A stretch of 64,000 bases of DNA from Chlorops oryzae (GCA_020466095.1 CM035809.1:4380223-4444222); one strand, 5' to 3'. Shown: positions 10,948-24,530, counted from the stretch's first letter. Made by a program: numbers and translations. The notes: generated by a model not told the origin, from the letters alone.

Positions 10948-12297
10948 TTCCTCTTTCTTTTCCAATTTTCTTTTTGTGTTTTCTTTTGAATTTTCATTTA
11001 AAATAAGTAATAAAAACACATCCGAGATAAAGGCTGCCACCATTGGTTAGTATAAATAAGAACAGTTGATCCATGCATGAAGAAGAAGAGAAACCTATTT
11101 TCAACGGGTTTCATTAATTCAACTTAAGTCAACATAAGTTTTCAGTAACTGCCAGCTGGTTCAATATCAAGTTCAGTTACGTCAAACTACGTCAGCAGTT
11201 TCTTAAGTAAATTTGCATAACTTAAAAATTTCCCTTTTCAATTTCTGGGACACGTTAAGTGATCTAAGATTTTCTAATGTGATCGTGGATCTAAAAAACT
11301 TATTTAAAAAGTTTTATGGTTTAAAATTTCGAAACGTCGAACAAGGAACCCATTAATAGTCCCTGTAGCAAGTTTTTTTTTTTGCGATATATCCCTCGAA
11401 TGTCTCAAAATAAGGTCAAAATTCCCTTAAATTCGATTTTACAATCTTCTTAAAAAAAAAGTTTGGTCCCCTTAGGATTTGTTGCCCAAAGTCCACCTTA
11501 AAAATCAGAAATTTCCCTTAATTTTGGCGAAGATACCAGAAAACAAAACTCGTACTTGGATTTTGTAGTTGATTTTGTTTCCCCTCAAACGGCAATAAAA
11601 TTATCCCCCGATAAAAGCTCCTATAAATATGCATGAAAAAAATTTTTCATAAGCGGCGCTTTAAAGCTGGCAATTTCGGTATCCAGGGAATACTAATAAA
11701 AAAAAAGGTGAAATATTTCCCCTCAAATTTAAAAAATAAGCACACTTCCTAACACAGTAAATTGATTTTCTGAATAAAACGATTAAATTTCCTCCCCCTT
11801 TTTTGATCTCTTTTCCCACATAATATCGATTTATTCGAAAAAGATGAGTCTTATGAGAATAAAATGAAATCCATCCAATTTCACCATCCCTAGTTTCACC
11901 CAGTTTCTTGTGCTCAAATGATTTTCGCTCTTTAATATGTGCTCGAAATGGAAATTTGCCTAAAAATTCCTAAAGTACAGCAAAAAAGCGCTTAAAGCGC
12001 AATGGAAAACCATTAACGGCATAATCCGTATACATATATAGTCGTACATACATAAGCATGTACAAAAATATATATATCTATGTGCATATATATCTGCCTA
12101 GATATACATAAAAAGCATAAGCGAATACATAAAGGCAAGCGAAATTCATTGGGGGTGGTTGGGAAAGCGATTGGAAGCACAACGGACGAGGAGGTGGGTG
12201 GTTTACAACAAACTAAGCAGTATAAGGATGAAATAATTGAGAAAGTTTTATTCAAAAAGAAACAGCACCTCACCACCCACTGAATCCCCTTCGCAGG
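10948..12297. other. Unassigned AT-rich DNA
   Basis: No supported gene. The sequence is AT-rich with many A- and T-runs (for example 11372-11384 and 11452-11460). No TIR pair or long direct repeat was seen. Confidence 0.45.
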
Positions 12298-12427
12298 TGT
12301 GTGTGTGTGTGGTGTGTGTCTGCAAAACGGAAGAAATAAAAGTAAAGCTCAAAAGGCCGGCCGGTTCTATGGAAAACGGGGGTTGCCGTGCGGTTTATTG
12401 TGCAAATGTTATATGCCTTCTTCTTCT

Positions 12428-12460
<33 letters not shown>

Positions 12461-12629
12461 GAAATGTGACAACATAGCAAAAGGCATACAGCAACAAAAT
12501 GCTGCTGTCAACATCAGAGCGCCAAACTAAGTGCAGAAAAGAGCTGCCATAAAAGACGACGTCTCTGCGAAGCGAGTGAGTGCGTGAGTGAGTGACTTAG
12601 TGAGTGAGTGAGTGAGTGAGTGAGTGAGT
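12298..12629 (+). repeat. Microsatellite cluster: (GT)n, poly-T, (GAGT)n
   Basis: A broken (GT)n at 12298-12320 is followed by a poly-T run of about 29 (12430-12458). A (GAGT)n tetranucleotide array with few interruptions occupies 12573-12629. The intervening sequence has no gene signal. Confidence 0.9.
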
Positions 12630-13489
12630 AAAAGAGACCGAAAGGGAGTAAATGCAAACGCATTTACGCACGCAACATAAAGCATATACAACATAGCGTG
12701 AGAATCAAACGAAAGAAGAAATAAAATCGATAATATCAAGGGCAGACAATAAATGTGCTCGCTACGCTGCACAACATGACGGAGAAGACCAAACAGACGG
12801 AATAAAATGAAGTAGGAGACAAGAACGAATGAACGAACGAACGAGGGAAGAGTGTGTTTGAAATGGAGCAAAAAGAAAGCATTTCCAGAGCACGTGGTTA
12901 AGGGGCGGCAAAACGGAATAACAACAGAAGTAACTTCTTTTATAGGGGTTCGTGCACATGGGCCTGTGTGCGTGCGTGTTTGTGTGTGCGCTCGCGAGAT
13001 TCGAATCCTTCGTGCGGAGAATGTAAGAGATAAAGAGAATGTGTAAATGTAAATAAATATGAGGCAACGCTGAGCAAAAGCTTGTGGGCGGCTAATATTA
13101 TGCTAGCGTAGTGTTGCCATCCGTTTTCATTTTTTGCTTTTGTGGTAAAAGGGATTTTTCCTTTCGTTCTGCTTCTTTCTTATGTTATGTTTAGCATGAA
13201 AGCTGTCGGTTGTTGGTAGCAACATGAGCATTGGCGATTGGGGAGTGTGGGGAAGGTTAGAAAGTAATGGAGCACTCTGTCAGGCTTACCGTTGCTTTTT
13301 TCAATCATTTTTATTTTCTTTTTTTTTTTTTTAGTGGGGCGTTGGTAGCATAGAAAAGCTAAAAATACAAATACAGATAGCAAGAGTGAGGGAGAGAGTC
13401 GGTGAGAAGTGAGAGAAATTTCGGGGATATTTGGCGAAAATGTATGAAGATAACGACGATGAAGAGAGTAGTAGATCCGAACCGACTGT

Positions 13490-13492
<3 letters not shown>

Positions 13493-13556
<64 letters not shown>
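13493..13556 (+). repeat. (GT)32 dinucleotide microsatellite
   Basis: An uninterrupted run of 32 GT units, the longest perfect dinucleotide repeat in the window. It is likely length-polymorphic. The surrounding 12.6-14.3 kb has no supported coding sequence; TAGTGTTGCCA at about 13110 resembles a lone hAT terminus. Confidence 0.98.
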
Positions 13557-13560
<4 letters not shown>

Positions 13561-14345
13561 ATTCGAAGCAATAATTTTCCGAAAGTGACTCTGCAATTTT
13601 TCCTTTTAGTCTTCCCGCTTGGATAGGTTTTGAGAAAAAATTACTTGAAATATTTCAGTCGCTAGCAATCGCTTGGAAGAAAATAAATTGCGGCCTAAAA
13701 AAAAAATTCTTTATTTTTGTTTTTCTTACATTTTTCCTCCCCACCTCCGTCCATATAAAATGGAAGAAAAAGCTCAGTTAAAGAGTGCTGCGAGGAAAAC
13801 TGGTATCATGCGTTTTAGTGGCAGAAAAAAAAAAATTTTTGCCTTCAAAGGATAAGAGTGTTTTTGGTTGGTTGGTTTACAATGTCTTGTCATGCCTTTA
13901 AGGTAGGCCTGGATATTTGAATTGTTCCACCCCCTCTTCATTGTCGATGGCTTTGTGTTTTCTTAGCGTTCGTAAGGATTTTTGCTTTTTACTTTGTGAT
14001 TTTCAGTTGCTCCAGGCATGTATGTATCCTTAGGAGGGATGCCAATTGAGGATGGCTTTAAAATATGTATTTTTGCAGTATTTATAGGAGGATTTCAAGT
14101 TAAATTCAGAGGGATTTAATGCGGAGTAATGAACTGAGGAATATTCTCAACAGAATTTTAAAGTTCCTTCTTAAAATTTTCCTGCAAAAAATCTTCAGAA
14201 GGTTTTTTTTTTTTTAATTCCCCTAATTCGAAATATGATATTTTATTGGAGGTTTTGAAGTAGAAGATGCAGTACTTTCATAGGGCGTTGGACAAAACTT
14301 GATCCGAAATGAGTTTGGTTTGAACTACGATTTTGATCATGAGAG

Positions 14346-14550
14346 TAGTGATGCCAGGTTGAGGGATTTCTTTCTATTTTGCGGGATTTCTTCCTATTTT
14401 GAAAGATTTTTCCGATTTTATTTTGAAACAGAAACCACTTTAAATGTTTGAAAGGGATTTTTTGTTGATATATTTCTATAGAAAATAGATTAGAAGGGAT
14501 TTTATTTTAATATCCGAGCGAAAATTGGTTCCCAAATACTGGCAGCACTG
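14346..14550. mobile_element. 205-bp hAT MITE, TAGTGATGCCA/CAGTGCTGCCA family
   Basis: The left end TAGTGATGCCAGG and the complement of the right end, CAGTGCTGCCAG, form the TIRs. Perfect 8-bp target duplications CATGAGAG lie at 14338-14345 and 14551-14558. The interior repeats GGGATTTCTT-like units. There is no coding capacity. It shares its end sequences with the elements at 45401-45969 and 52518-53583. Confidence 0.88.
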
Positions 14551-14992
14551 CATGAGAGTTCCCAATGGACAGGGCCCGAAGAGAGAGTTTCGGGCTTGCA
14601 CTGAATTCATCCTCCTAGCGTCTTTGAGAATCTTGAAAAGAGTGAAACAATAGAACTGTATGGAGGGGGTGAGTAAAAACAACTGGGGCCCCTCCAGGGC
14701 AATGTAAAGTAAATGGCTAGAAGCAGAAACTTCGAAAAATGTGACTAAGAGAAAATTCTATTGCTCTGGTATGGAAAGAATTTTTCGAAACATATAAGGT
14801 ACCTTGGGACTCTTCATGAAAAGTCCGGGTGTGTGGGGAACTACCTTTCGAGTCCAATCTTTGTAGGCTCCGATCTCTGCCCGATTCAGCTGTAAGTCCT
14901 CTCGATTCACCAGCAATCGTTTTTTGAAAAATACATCTCCACTGATTTTATGAGTCCAACAATGCCGAATAAAAAATCGATAACATTTTTGG

Positions 14993-15175
14993 GCAATTCC
15001 ATGAATCTGGTCCCACCCGTTACACTCACTTCCTGGGTTTTAGCTCATAATAATTCAAAAAACGGACATGGTTCTCAAGGATTTAAATTTTGATAACGTT
15101 TAATAATAGTTGAGCACTGATATTGCGTAATTTGTTCTCAGAATGGCTGTCACGGGTGGGACCTATAGGGCCGCT
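14993..15175. mobile_element. Fragment related to the GGGCAATTCCA-ended element
   Basis: GGGCAATTCCA at 14993 is the same terminal word as the TIR of the 1887-3503 element. It is followed by GGTCCCACCCGTTACAC (about 15008) and, in inverted form, TGTCACGGGTGGGACC (about 15148). This mirrors the layout of the first element, with a different internal motif. No matching right terminus is present; the TTAA-family copy at 15206 lies close by and may have removed it. Confidence 0.3.
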
Positions 15176-15205
15176 TTGGCTTGAATTTCCTACATTCAGT
15201 CTTAA

Positions 15206-15827
15206 GGGGGTTGTCTCCTTCGCTAGGCTGGTTTTGGGCCATTTTTTTTAAAATTCCTGACAGAAAACGAAAAGAGCTCTTCCAATTTTTCTTTATTGTG
15301 TTCAAATTAATAAAAATTAGTAATAAAAAAAAATTTAAAAAAATTTGAGGGCGGTCCAAAAAGTTCTCGGCCGTTAAAGTAGACTCCAAAAAAAGGTGTA
15401 GTGCTGTCGGCCACGATTTCTCGTCTCCATATTGCCCGAAATAGAAAAGAAAAAACGTGGTTATAATCAGTATAGCTGTCATTTTCGGGTGGAGTTAGAA
15501 AATAATTTTGCGATTTTTTTTTTTTTTTTTTTTTTTTGACAAATTGGTGGCCTTTGAAAAATCGATTTTTTGTATACTTTTGGGTAGTTCATATTTTTTT
15601 TTTTAATTTGTTAAAATTCTAATCGAGCTTAACCCGATAATTGTGACAATTCTGCGTCGAATCCACTTTGTTTGATTAAAATCGGTCCAGTTGAACTGGA
15701 GAAATCGTGGACGCCATTTAAAAAAAAGTGATTTCGAGATAAATGCTCGACACAGAAGGCTATATCTTCTAAATAATTTAGAATTTCAAAAAATCCTTTT
15801 AGCACGGTATTTTAATATCTATACAAT

Positions 15828-15835
<8 letters not shown>
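15206..15835 (+). mobile_element. TTAA-flanked repeat family, old diverged copy
   Basis: It begins with GGGGGTTGTCTCCTTCG directly after a TTAA (15202-15205). It aligns by eye with the 55607, 59057 and 62147 copies: AAAATTCCTGACAG, GGTCCAAAAAGTTCTC, GGTTATAATCAGTATAG, GACAATTCTGCGTCGA and AATCCTTTTAG all appear in the same order. Substitutions and indels are far more frequent than between the young copies, and the right TIR is lost near a poly-A tract (15831-15863). This is the oldest copy in the window. Confidence 0.65.
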
Positions 15836-15863
<28 letters not shown>

Positions 15864-15865
<2 letters not shown>

Positions 15866-17715
15866 TACTGAATATACTGAGTATACTGAATTGTCTGATA
15901 TCCAAAAAGACCGATAACAAGTGAAGCTAAAGAATCGAGCTTATTTATGATGGGTAAAAACAGGGTTGCCATTCGTTATAGTTTTTCCGAAACTATTCGC
16001 AGAGATTCTTAGTCTCGATAATTGCTCCTAGAAGAGTTCATCCTCTTTACCTTCTATGTTGATTGATGCTTTAAGAGTTGCCATCGTGAAATAAATTTGA
16101 AATCCTCAGAAGAAATTAATTTAACGTACCTACCCCTACTAAGAAAATGCTCTATTCCCCCACTCATGAAGTAATTTCGTGTCAGTCAGAATTCCTAATT
16201 CCCAATATTAAAGGTCGCCATATTTCTTAGAATTCCTTAAAAATGGATTTTATGCTCATACACTCTCAACATTTAAAGCTGGAATTCCTGTTCCAGACCT
16301 CATGTAGAAAAGAAATTGAGAATTTTTTTCTGTTCCATTTGCTCCTATTTTCAGTAGCTCAAAGCGAAAGGACATTTAGCTAAAAGGAACGAAAATTCCT
16401 GCTTTGATTGTGGAAAAGAAGAAGAAGAAAAAAAGGAATGTTAAAAATTGCTTTTCGTTTCCCTTTTTTTTTTTTGGAGAGAGTGAGAGAGGGAGGTGGA
16501 AAGAGGGATCTAGGGGTGGGTTGGGGAATTTTCGACATTTTCCTTTACTTGAAGTGCTACTTTTATATTTCGTTTCGCCGCGTTTACTGCGCCCTGCAAC
16601 TCCCATTTATCGATTTTCAGCGTTCTTTGCGGCGCTCTGTGCGTGGCTGGAATACATGAAGATCTTTTCCCGGCGTAGACTATGCTCCATCCCTTATCAA
16701 CTAGTCTTGGAGGTGCCTCCCCGCCCGATCCGGCACGAGAAAGGCATTTTTCATTTTTTTTTCTGCCTTCTGCTTTCTGAAAGTTCTTTGATACTCGTGT
16801 TTCTTTTTTCTTCTTATTTTATCATTCATTCATTCTTATTTCTTTGCTGAGGGAAATTAAATTGGCGCAAAAGGAAAGCCAGCTTCTTGTGTGTGCGTGT
16901 GTGTGTGTGTATGTGGGAGGGATATTTTGGAGCAAAAGTTTTCGGTACACGCCCGACACCCACTCAAGGAATTTTATGCTTCTTCCTTGATAATTTTTTT
17001 TTTCTGCTTTTATGTTTATCTTGTTGTTGTTGCTGGGCTGTTGTCGCTGCCTTAATGGAATTGAAAAGCGGAGCGATGGTGTGGGTGGTGTTAAGGGCAG
17101 AGATAAAGTAGAAAAAGGAACGAATCAGGCGCGGGGAGGTGGAAGAGCGGCCTGACGATGGCATTATGTGAATTCCTTCTCGTTTGTGCCATGAGAATGC
17201 TGTGCTGTTCCACTTTAGCATTCCCTTTGAAATGTTTGCCGTTGGTATACACCGCCAGCAGAGACTGAGCTATGTTATACATAATATATATATTTCTGTA
17301 AATATACTTATACATAAGTCGAGTATATAGTCGCATGATATATATTTATATGCTTGGGAAAAAAAAGGAAGAACTGTTCTTCTGCATAGAAAATTGTTTC
17401 TACTTTGGTATTCAGTTCAGATTCCTGCTTCCAATTTCTTTTGACTTTCAATAAAGAGAAGAAAAAGAGAAAAAAAAAAGAAAAGAAAAACGAGATTGCT
17501 AAAGCGCTATGAAAAATTTCCCTTGAATTTAAGAATTTATAGAATTTAATGCAACTGTAGTTTTATAGAATTTAATGTAGTTTTCTTGATGCCCGAATAT
17601 TTCATTTGAGAGCTTAGAAAAATTTTTAATTAAATTGAGCAAAAATGATGGTCTGATAATCTCGAGAATCTCTTAAACATATGGAGACTAAAAGAATCAA
17701 ATATTTTAAACCTTT
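15864..17715. other. Unassigned DNA, partly GC-richer
   Basis: No supported gene. About 16500-16745 is GC-richer than its surroundings and open in more than one frame, but it lacks a convincing start, splice sites or recognisable protein. A (TATA)n-like tract lies at 17275-17350. GGGTTGCCATTCG at 15964 resembles a solo hAT end. Confidence 0.4.
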
Positions 17716-18079
17716 ATTTCTCTCTTTTCCTATATTTTCTCTTGCATTCTCCCATTTAGACTCTCCCTCTCTTGCTCGCCATGTCTTTATTTTTTGCTCT
17801 CTCTGTTTCTCCTTTTTGCTCGCTCTTTTTATCTATCTGTATCTCTTCCTTTCTCTCTATCCGCTTCTTTTTCTTACTCTGTTTTTTATTCTCTCTCTCT
17901 TTTTTCTCTCTTACACGCTCTCTCACTCTCTCAGGATCTTTCTCTCTCTCTCTCGTCTTTCTCTATCTCTCTATCTCTATCTCTCTCTATCTCTATCTCT
18001 ATCTCTTATCTCTATCTTCTCTTCTTTCTCTTCTCTTTTCTCTATCTCTTCTCTCTTCTCTCTCTCTATCTCTCTCTTC

Positions 18080-18114
<35 letters not shown>

Positions 18115-18160
18115 TCTCCTCATCTCTCTCTACTCTCTCTATCTCTCTCTATCTCTCTCT

Positions 18161-18206
<46 letters not shown>

Positions 18207-18958
18207 AGTATCTCTCTCTCTTAGGATCTCTCTCTACTCAGGATCTTCTCTATTCTCTCAGGATCTTCTCTCAGGATCTCCTGATCTCTCAGGTCTATCT
18301 CTCTCCGATCTCTACGATCTTCTCTCAGGATCTCTCTCTCTAGATCTCTCTCAGGATCTCTCTCTCTCTCTATCTCTCTCGGATCTCTCTCTCTCTCAGG
18401 ATCTCTCTCTCTCTCTCAGGATCTCTCTCTCTCTCTCAGGATCTCTCTCTCTCTCTCAGGATCTCTCTCTCTCTCTCTCTCTCAGTCTATCTCTCTCTCT
18501 CTATCTCTGATCTCTCTCTCTCTCTCTCTAGGATCTCTCTCTCTCTCAGGATCTCTCTCTCTCTCAGGATCTCTCTCTCTCTCTCTCAGGATCTCTCTCT
18601 CTCTCTCAGGATCTCTCTCTCTCAGGATCTCTCTCGGGATCTCTCTCTCTCTCTCAGGATCTCTCTCAGGATCTCTCTCTCTCTCTCTCAGGATCTCTCT
18701 CTCTCTTCAGGATCTCTCTCTCTCTCAGGATCTCTCTCTCTCTCGATCTCTCTCTCTCTCAGGATCTTCTCTCTCTCTCTCTCGTCTCTCTCTAGGATCT
18801 CTCTCAGGATCTCTCTCGTCTCTCTCTCAGGATCTTCTCTCGTCTCTCTCAGGATCTCTCTCTCTCTCAGGATCTCTCTCTCTCTCTCTCTTCGTCTCTC
18901 TCAGGATCTTTCGCATGATCTCTCTCATGATCTCTCTCATGATATCTGTCTCACGCTC
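17716..18958 (+). repeat. Polypyrimidine array 2 with AGGATCTCTCTCTC units
   Basis: The first 500 bp are irregular TCTCTCTATCTC. From about 18220 to 18935 the array switches to a higher-order repeat in which CTCTCT runs of varying length are punctuated by AGGATC, dozens of times. Some units carry CGGATC, CGTCTC or CATGATC variants near the right edge. All C/T lies on the + strand. It encodes only Ser/Leu-rich frames and no gene. Confidence 0.96.
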
Positions 18959-20559
18959 GGGATTTTCTTCGGACTAACGAAAAAAAATCATAAACTAATC
19001 ACGATTAAATCGAGTATTGCTAATTAATTTTTATTTAGGATTGGGTTATATAAATTTGGATTATTTAATTTCTTGATTCTATTTAACAACAGACTAGTTT
19101 TAAATATCCTCACATAAAGTTAATCAAAAAATCCTTTAAAATTGAATTTTATTGTATTTTTCTGTGAATTAAAAAACGATTCACTATTCACGATTCCATA
19201 ATAACGGAAGGACTAAAAAAAATATCCAAGATTGTTTTTCATATACATTTTCATTGAAAAATCTAATAAATTTCCCCGCATATGTTTATGAGCAAATCAC
19301 TTCTAAATGAAAATTCTAAGTTCTAAATCCTCCACCCAATAAATCATAAAGAATAATTCATAATAAAAACAACCCACAAAAGGCCAAGTCAAGATGTCAA
19401 ACATATGCCGTCAGAGCCCTCCAAAATATAGGTCACGTCGTGATTAAAATGCCGATATTTCTTTCGTTTATTTTTTAAATAAAATATCCTTAAAGTCACA
19501 CGTTTGAAGTGTTTGGCTTATGCAAATTCGGTCACACGTTGACACGAACTCGACAAAAACATCCGGGCGAGAGGGGAATTGTAGAAGGGGAAGTCACAAA
19601 CTCACCTCAAACCTCAAATGTCGCCGTCAAAGCACGCAGCAGACTGTCGTAAATAAGTAAGTCCAAGTTCAAGCCTCTGAAAAAAAAGAATGAGAAAAAG
19701 AAAAGAGGAAAAAAGAATTAGTACAAAATATTTTATGTTTTCAGAATTCATTTTGCGTGTGAAATGCGATTAAGATCTTAAAATCATGGCAACATATTAT
19801 TGTATACTTGTACATATTTTTTTAAGCACGCATTTTTACGGCCAATTCGAATAGTGAAAGGCGAATGGTGGCAAAAAGGCAAGACCTTCGAACATTTGTA
19901 AACATGAAACCAACTGTTGTGTGTTGTGGTTGTTGTCGTTGTTGTTGCTGCTGCTCTCGACATAACAGTAATAATTCTTCACACATTATTTATTTATTTA
20001 TGTTTCTTTTTGAAAGCAAGCTCATTAGCTGATTAAGCATAAAAACACAAAGCGAAGTTTACTTTGCGGAAGCTTTTTTTCGAGTTCATTTGTTATTTTT
20101 AGAGTCTCCTAACAACGATTCGGTTGCTAAGAGGAAATCGAATAAAAATAGAACGTACTCACTCGCTGTAGGTCCATGCAACATTTTTATTTGCAAAAAA
20201 AAAGAACGAAATTTACCAAAACTAATTTCCCACCTTCACTCGAAAAAAAAAAACAAGTGCAGCGAGAACTCACTTATGCGGATAATCAAGATTAATGAAG
20301 TTTTTCGAAATATTAAATGTGTCGGGACAGGCCAGTACCTAGAGTAGGAGTTCGAGGCTGGCCTTTGAGATTAAAGAACTAAAGCGAATATAAGGAGACA
20401 TTCCCAGAAAGGGTGGTAAGCTTTTTGAGGCCCCATAGAAAAATTTCAGTCCCCTTGAAGATAGTTTAAAGCAACAACCACGATCTCGGATTTTCGCAAA
20501 ATAACGGACAATACAAAAGAAACGAACATAGGGGGCTGTTCAGGGCCCCTTAATCTCTT
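18959..20559. other. Unassigned DNA
   Basis: No supported gene. The segment around 19480-19660 is less AT-biased and may be host non-coding sequence. There are short (GTT)n and (CTG)n runs at 19920-19955. No TIR pair was found. Confidence 0.45.
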
Positions 20560-20908
20560 TTTCTCTTTATCTCATTATTTCCCATCTCGTTTTTACTCAA
20601 CCTCACCATCTTTTCATTTCACTATCTCTCTATCTTACTATCTCCCTATCTCCCTATCTCACTATCTCACTATCTCACTATCTCCCTATCTCCATACCTC
20701 ACTATCTCTCTATCTCCCTATCTCTCTATCCCATCTCATTCACTCACTCAATCTCTCAATCTTTCAATCTCTATATTATCTATATATCTATTATCTCTAT
20801 TCTCTATATCTCTATATCTCTATATCTCTATATCTCTATATCTCTATATCTCTATATCTCTATATCTCTATATCTCTATATCTCTATATCTCTATATCTC
20901 CATATCCA
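20560..20908 (+). repeat. Polypyrimidine array 3 with TATATCTC octamers
   Basis: CT-rich sequence with CACTATCTC/CCCTATCTC units (about 20620-20740) passes into a clean 8-bp tandem repeat TATATCTC at about 20805-20900. The unit differs from those of the other four arrays. Confidence 0.95.
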
Positions 20909-21922
20909 TGGATGTTGCAACTTTCTGATACTGATACTGTAGATACTGTAGAAATACTAGCGGCTAAGTTTGGCTCACTTGTTTTTGGGTTGTTATGAAT
21001 TTCTTGATCTTATAAAGCATTGAAGCCGATCAGTCAAGGATTGGTTGCTGTATTGTGCTCCACGTAAGCTTTGTAGTCCTTCCAGAACAATGGAACTGTA
21101 GCAATTTTACCAGTACCTCCGTTTGCCATGGAGGTTAATGATATTACATGTTTTATATTTTGATGAAAAGGTATGTGTGCAATCGGCTAAGCCGAGAGAA
21201 AAATTATAATATGTACTAACCGAATGTAAAATTTCAAAATTTTGAATCAAAAGATAGAATTTTCTAAAATCCCTGGTTAAATGCCCTTAACCCAAAAAAT
21301 TCGGCCGGTTAATAATTCCCTTGGTTAGTTAACTAAACCACCTGTTTTTTTTTTTAAACCTAACCAGAGTTTAAAAAGCCACAATCTATTTTTAACACTG
21401 GAAATAACTAAGGGTTATTATTAACTAGGCTTTAAAAGACCGGCCCTAAGTCTCAAGTTGAGAGTATTTTCATGTTATGAAGATCACGGGCGAAACACGG
21501 CCATCTGAATAAAGAAACCTCCTCGGATCAGATATGATAACACCATTGAGTCTGGCTGTTGGAAGAAGAACTTCCATATAGAACCGAATGATGACCTTTT
21601 TTTGGTCTTTCTTCTCGATTCCTTCGAGAGTTTTACCATATCTCAAGTCGTTTTATTGGTTTTGGTTTTGGTCTTTTATAAGTAATACAGTAGAAACTCT
21701 CCATAAAGAATTCCAAGAGGACGAAGAAAAAAATTCGTTATACGAAAGGATCTTGAGACGACTGTACACAAAAAGGGATCCCGAAAGAAAATTTCTCCCT
21801 TTTCCTGGGGTGCACCTCAACAAAACAGATTTTTCATTTGCCTTGAAAATCGACAAAAAAAAGGGGGAAAAATTCTTAATAATAGAAACTGTTTTTTTAT
21901 CAATAAAGTTAAGATTGCTGTA

Positions 21923-22237
21923 AGCCCTGTAGTAAATGGGACCGGTCCTTGGTCGACCGCGGGTCGGTCTTAAAGAGATCAGGACCGGTCGGCGCTCCAT
22001 ACATTTAACTCACCTCTTTTAACATAGGAATGTCATTGGAAAATAGCCGGTCCGTTTTCACGTGTGAGGTTAGTCCGGTAAGTAGCGGGTGAGTCCCTTT
22101 GTATGAACTCACCCAACCACGCTCATTTTGGGACTAGACGAGGATGAGGTTAACTTAAGAACTTTAAACATAAAGAGTAGGTACATCATCTGGCAACCAT
22201 ATTAGGGCCATTTTTCTAACAGCATTTACTACAGGCT
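21923..22237. mobile_element. 315-bp MITE, TA-flanked, AGCCTGTAGTAAATG ends
   Basis: The left end AGCCCTGTAGTAAATG and the complement of the right end, AGCCTGTAGTAAATG, are inverted repeats differing by one C. TA flanks both sides (21921-21922 and 22238-22239). The interior has GGACCGGTC and GGTCGACC dyads and no coding potential. TA duplication is shared by Tc1/mariner and some other groups, so the superfamily is left open. Confidence 0.65.
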
Positions 22238-24174
22238 TAAATTTCATCACAAGCGATAAATATTAGAATTCCCATTACCGGATGACTTCCCAAAGATATC
22301 ATTTCCTTTTTAGTTTCAACCTAAGAAAGTGAAAGGTTCTTCGAAATGACAAGTACGAGACTTCCTCGATTTCAAGCTTCAATGTAATGCCCAAGTCAAA
22401 TAGGCGAAGACCATTTTACAGCCACTTCATCAACACTTACAGAGACAAACCATAAAACCATCGCTTAAGGCGCCCTAAGCCATCCAGACGATCTGCAATA
22501 AATTCGCCAAAAAAAAAAAAAAAAAATTACTGAACTATAAATTCTTGCCAAAGTTTAAAGCGACTCAAACACGCACATGTGTAGACATAATATGTACGTA
22601 TGTATGTGCTTATCGGTCTGGAAATATGACTTAGACTTGGGAAGTGAAGCTACGTATGCGCCATCATAGCTTGCCACGGAATGACTTTCGCACGCTAGAC
22701 AAACTCCGCGTTTTAGCCACACTCATTGAACGCGTTGGTTTCCCGTTGACGCTGGTGCTATCCCGGTATTTCGATGTTGTTGTTTTTGTTGCGAGCTGTT
22801 TTCGCCTTTTTAAAACCCGTCATGTCGCTGGTTACTCATACCACGATCAATTGGCCAACGACCTTTTTAGGTCTCTTGTTTTTCTTTTTTCTCTCCTTCT
22901 CTCTCTCTCTCTCTCTCTTCTTGTGATTCAGACGGGTTCCCAGTCTCCCGGTATTCCTGCTGGTGGCATTCGTTCATACTTTTATGACGGCGACCGTAAA
23001 TTTAACGCGTTTTCAGCTTGAAGAATAAGTAACACAGTTACATTTTTACATATTCCCAATCCGTCTGATACGTTGCTTGACTGACTGAATGGCTAAACGG
23101 CTGACTGGCTGATTGGCTAAATAACTGGCAAGCTGGCAAAACTGGCTGGCTTGACTCTTAACTCTTTGTTGGGACTCTTCGAAAGTAAATATTTAGCGGC
23201 ATGAAAAACGAACGAACGAATCGATGCGAATTCAATCGTATCCGAAAGACTCGGTTATTTCAGATTATTTTTACGATTTTACGACCAGTTATTTGCATAT
23301 TTAAGTGTTTACTCGGGAGAAGATAGAAGCTAGAAGGGGGCTGTCGAATCGAGACATGGTATGACTTAAGCTGTAAGAATTAAAACGTTGAGTCATGCTG
23401 GAGGCGAAATGGATTGTTTTTTTTTTTTTTTTTATTCGGCTTATTTGATTTTTCATTCAACTGTTATTGAGTTCAGCAATAATCGAAGGCAATAATATTT
23501 GAAACCAATTCGATTTTTCGATTCTTGGAGCCACTGGAAAGCATTACAAAGAAGATATATTACGTGGAAGGCTTCCATTTACTGATTCTAAAACGCATTC
23601 ACAGACCGCAAGTAACTGAAAGTCATACGAGTCAATAATCGTAGAATAATGGGGATTATTTGAGGCATTTTTTCAATGCTTTGTTTTAAAATCAACTGCT
23701 GAAAATATTCAACGCATGCAAGCACATGAAAGCAGTTACAATCAGAAGCGTAGCTGATTAAAATTCTTTCATTTATTTTGAAATAGTTCAGGCTATTTCA
23801 CAAATCATTCACTAAACAGACCCCTCCCCCGTTCCCAAAAAAAAAAAAATTGTAGTAGACTCATGAGTCACTTTTTCTTCTTGCGTGTTAAAAGTCCCGG
23901 CCTATCACGAGGTTCAAAAAACACTACCAATTGCTCCCTTTTGTCCTATTGGTCGCATTATCCTTTACTGTGTCCATTCAACGCTGTTTCCGAGTCCCTC
24001 GTTGTCTGCAACCTTGTTATTGTAGTTTGTAGCCCTTTTTCGCCTCATCTGCTCTCAGAACGTGTCCATACTATCGCAGCCTTGTTTCCCGCATTTTCCC
24101 AATAATTGAAGCAACTTCATAACACCAACGGATGTCCACATTTGGAACATAGTCAACTTAAGGGTCTTACTACA
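22238..24174. other. Unassigned DNA
   Basis: No supported gene. The open stretch at about 22644-23021 is GC-richer but shows no domain. Decayed CTGGCTGA-type short repeats occur at 23075-23155. Poly-A/T runs are at about 22509-22526 and 23417-23434. Confidence 0.4.
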
Positions 24175-24530
24175 CATAGGTACTATATACTACATTGGGT
24201 CAAGTTTAAGGTCATAAACTCTTTTGAGGTCCCTTTTTTTAGGTAACGGCTGAATCTGGATCCAATGGAGCTATATAGACCTCATATTTGGATTCAGCGA
24301 CCCCGAAAACTTATGGAAAGAGTCCACTGAATCCGAAATTGAGAGCTATATGACTCCATCAGCGCCAGATTTAAATTGAACCGTAAAAAGCGTCCACGAG
24401 CGGAGTTTGTTGGTATATTTTTCTGACTGTGTGGCGAATAATAGGCCCGATGGAGTTATATATTTATGAAAATTGAATTCAGCGACTCCGAAAATATATA
24501 CTTTGAGACTCCAGGGTCTGACACTTTAAT
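24175..24530 (+). repeat. Interspersed repeat with two related sub-blocks
   Basis: GGAGCTATATAGACC...GATTCAGCGACCCCGAAAA at 24267 recurs as GGAGTTATATATTT...ATTCAGCGACTCCGAAAA at 24452, so two units of about 185 bp are in tandem. Nothing codes for protein. It is probably a fragment of a mid-repetitive element of unknown type. Confidence 0.5.

Noticed and set aside
21588..21923. 111-codon open frame ending at the MITE border
   Set aside because: No domain, Phe/Lys-biased, and its stop is formed by the insertion junction.
22644..23021. 125-codon open frame in GC-richer DNA
   Set aside because: Plausible composition in the first half, but no homology that I recognise, no splice context and a CT-run tail.
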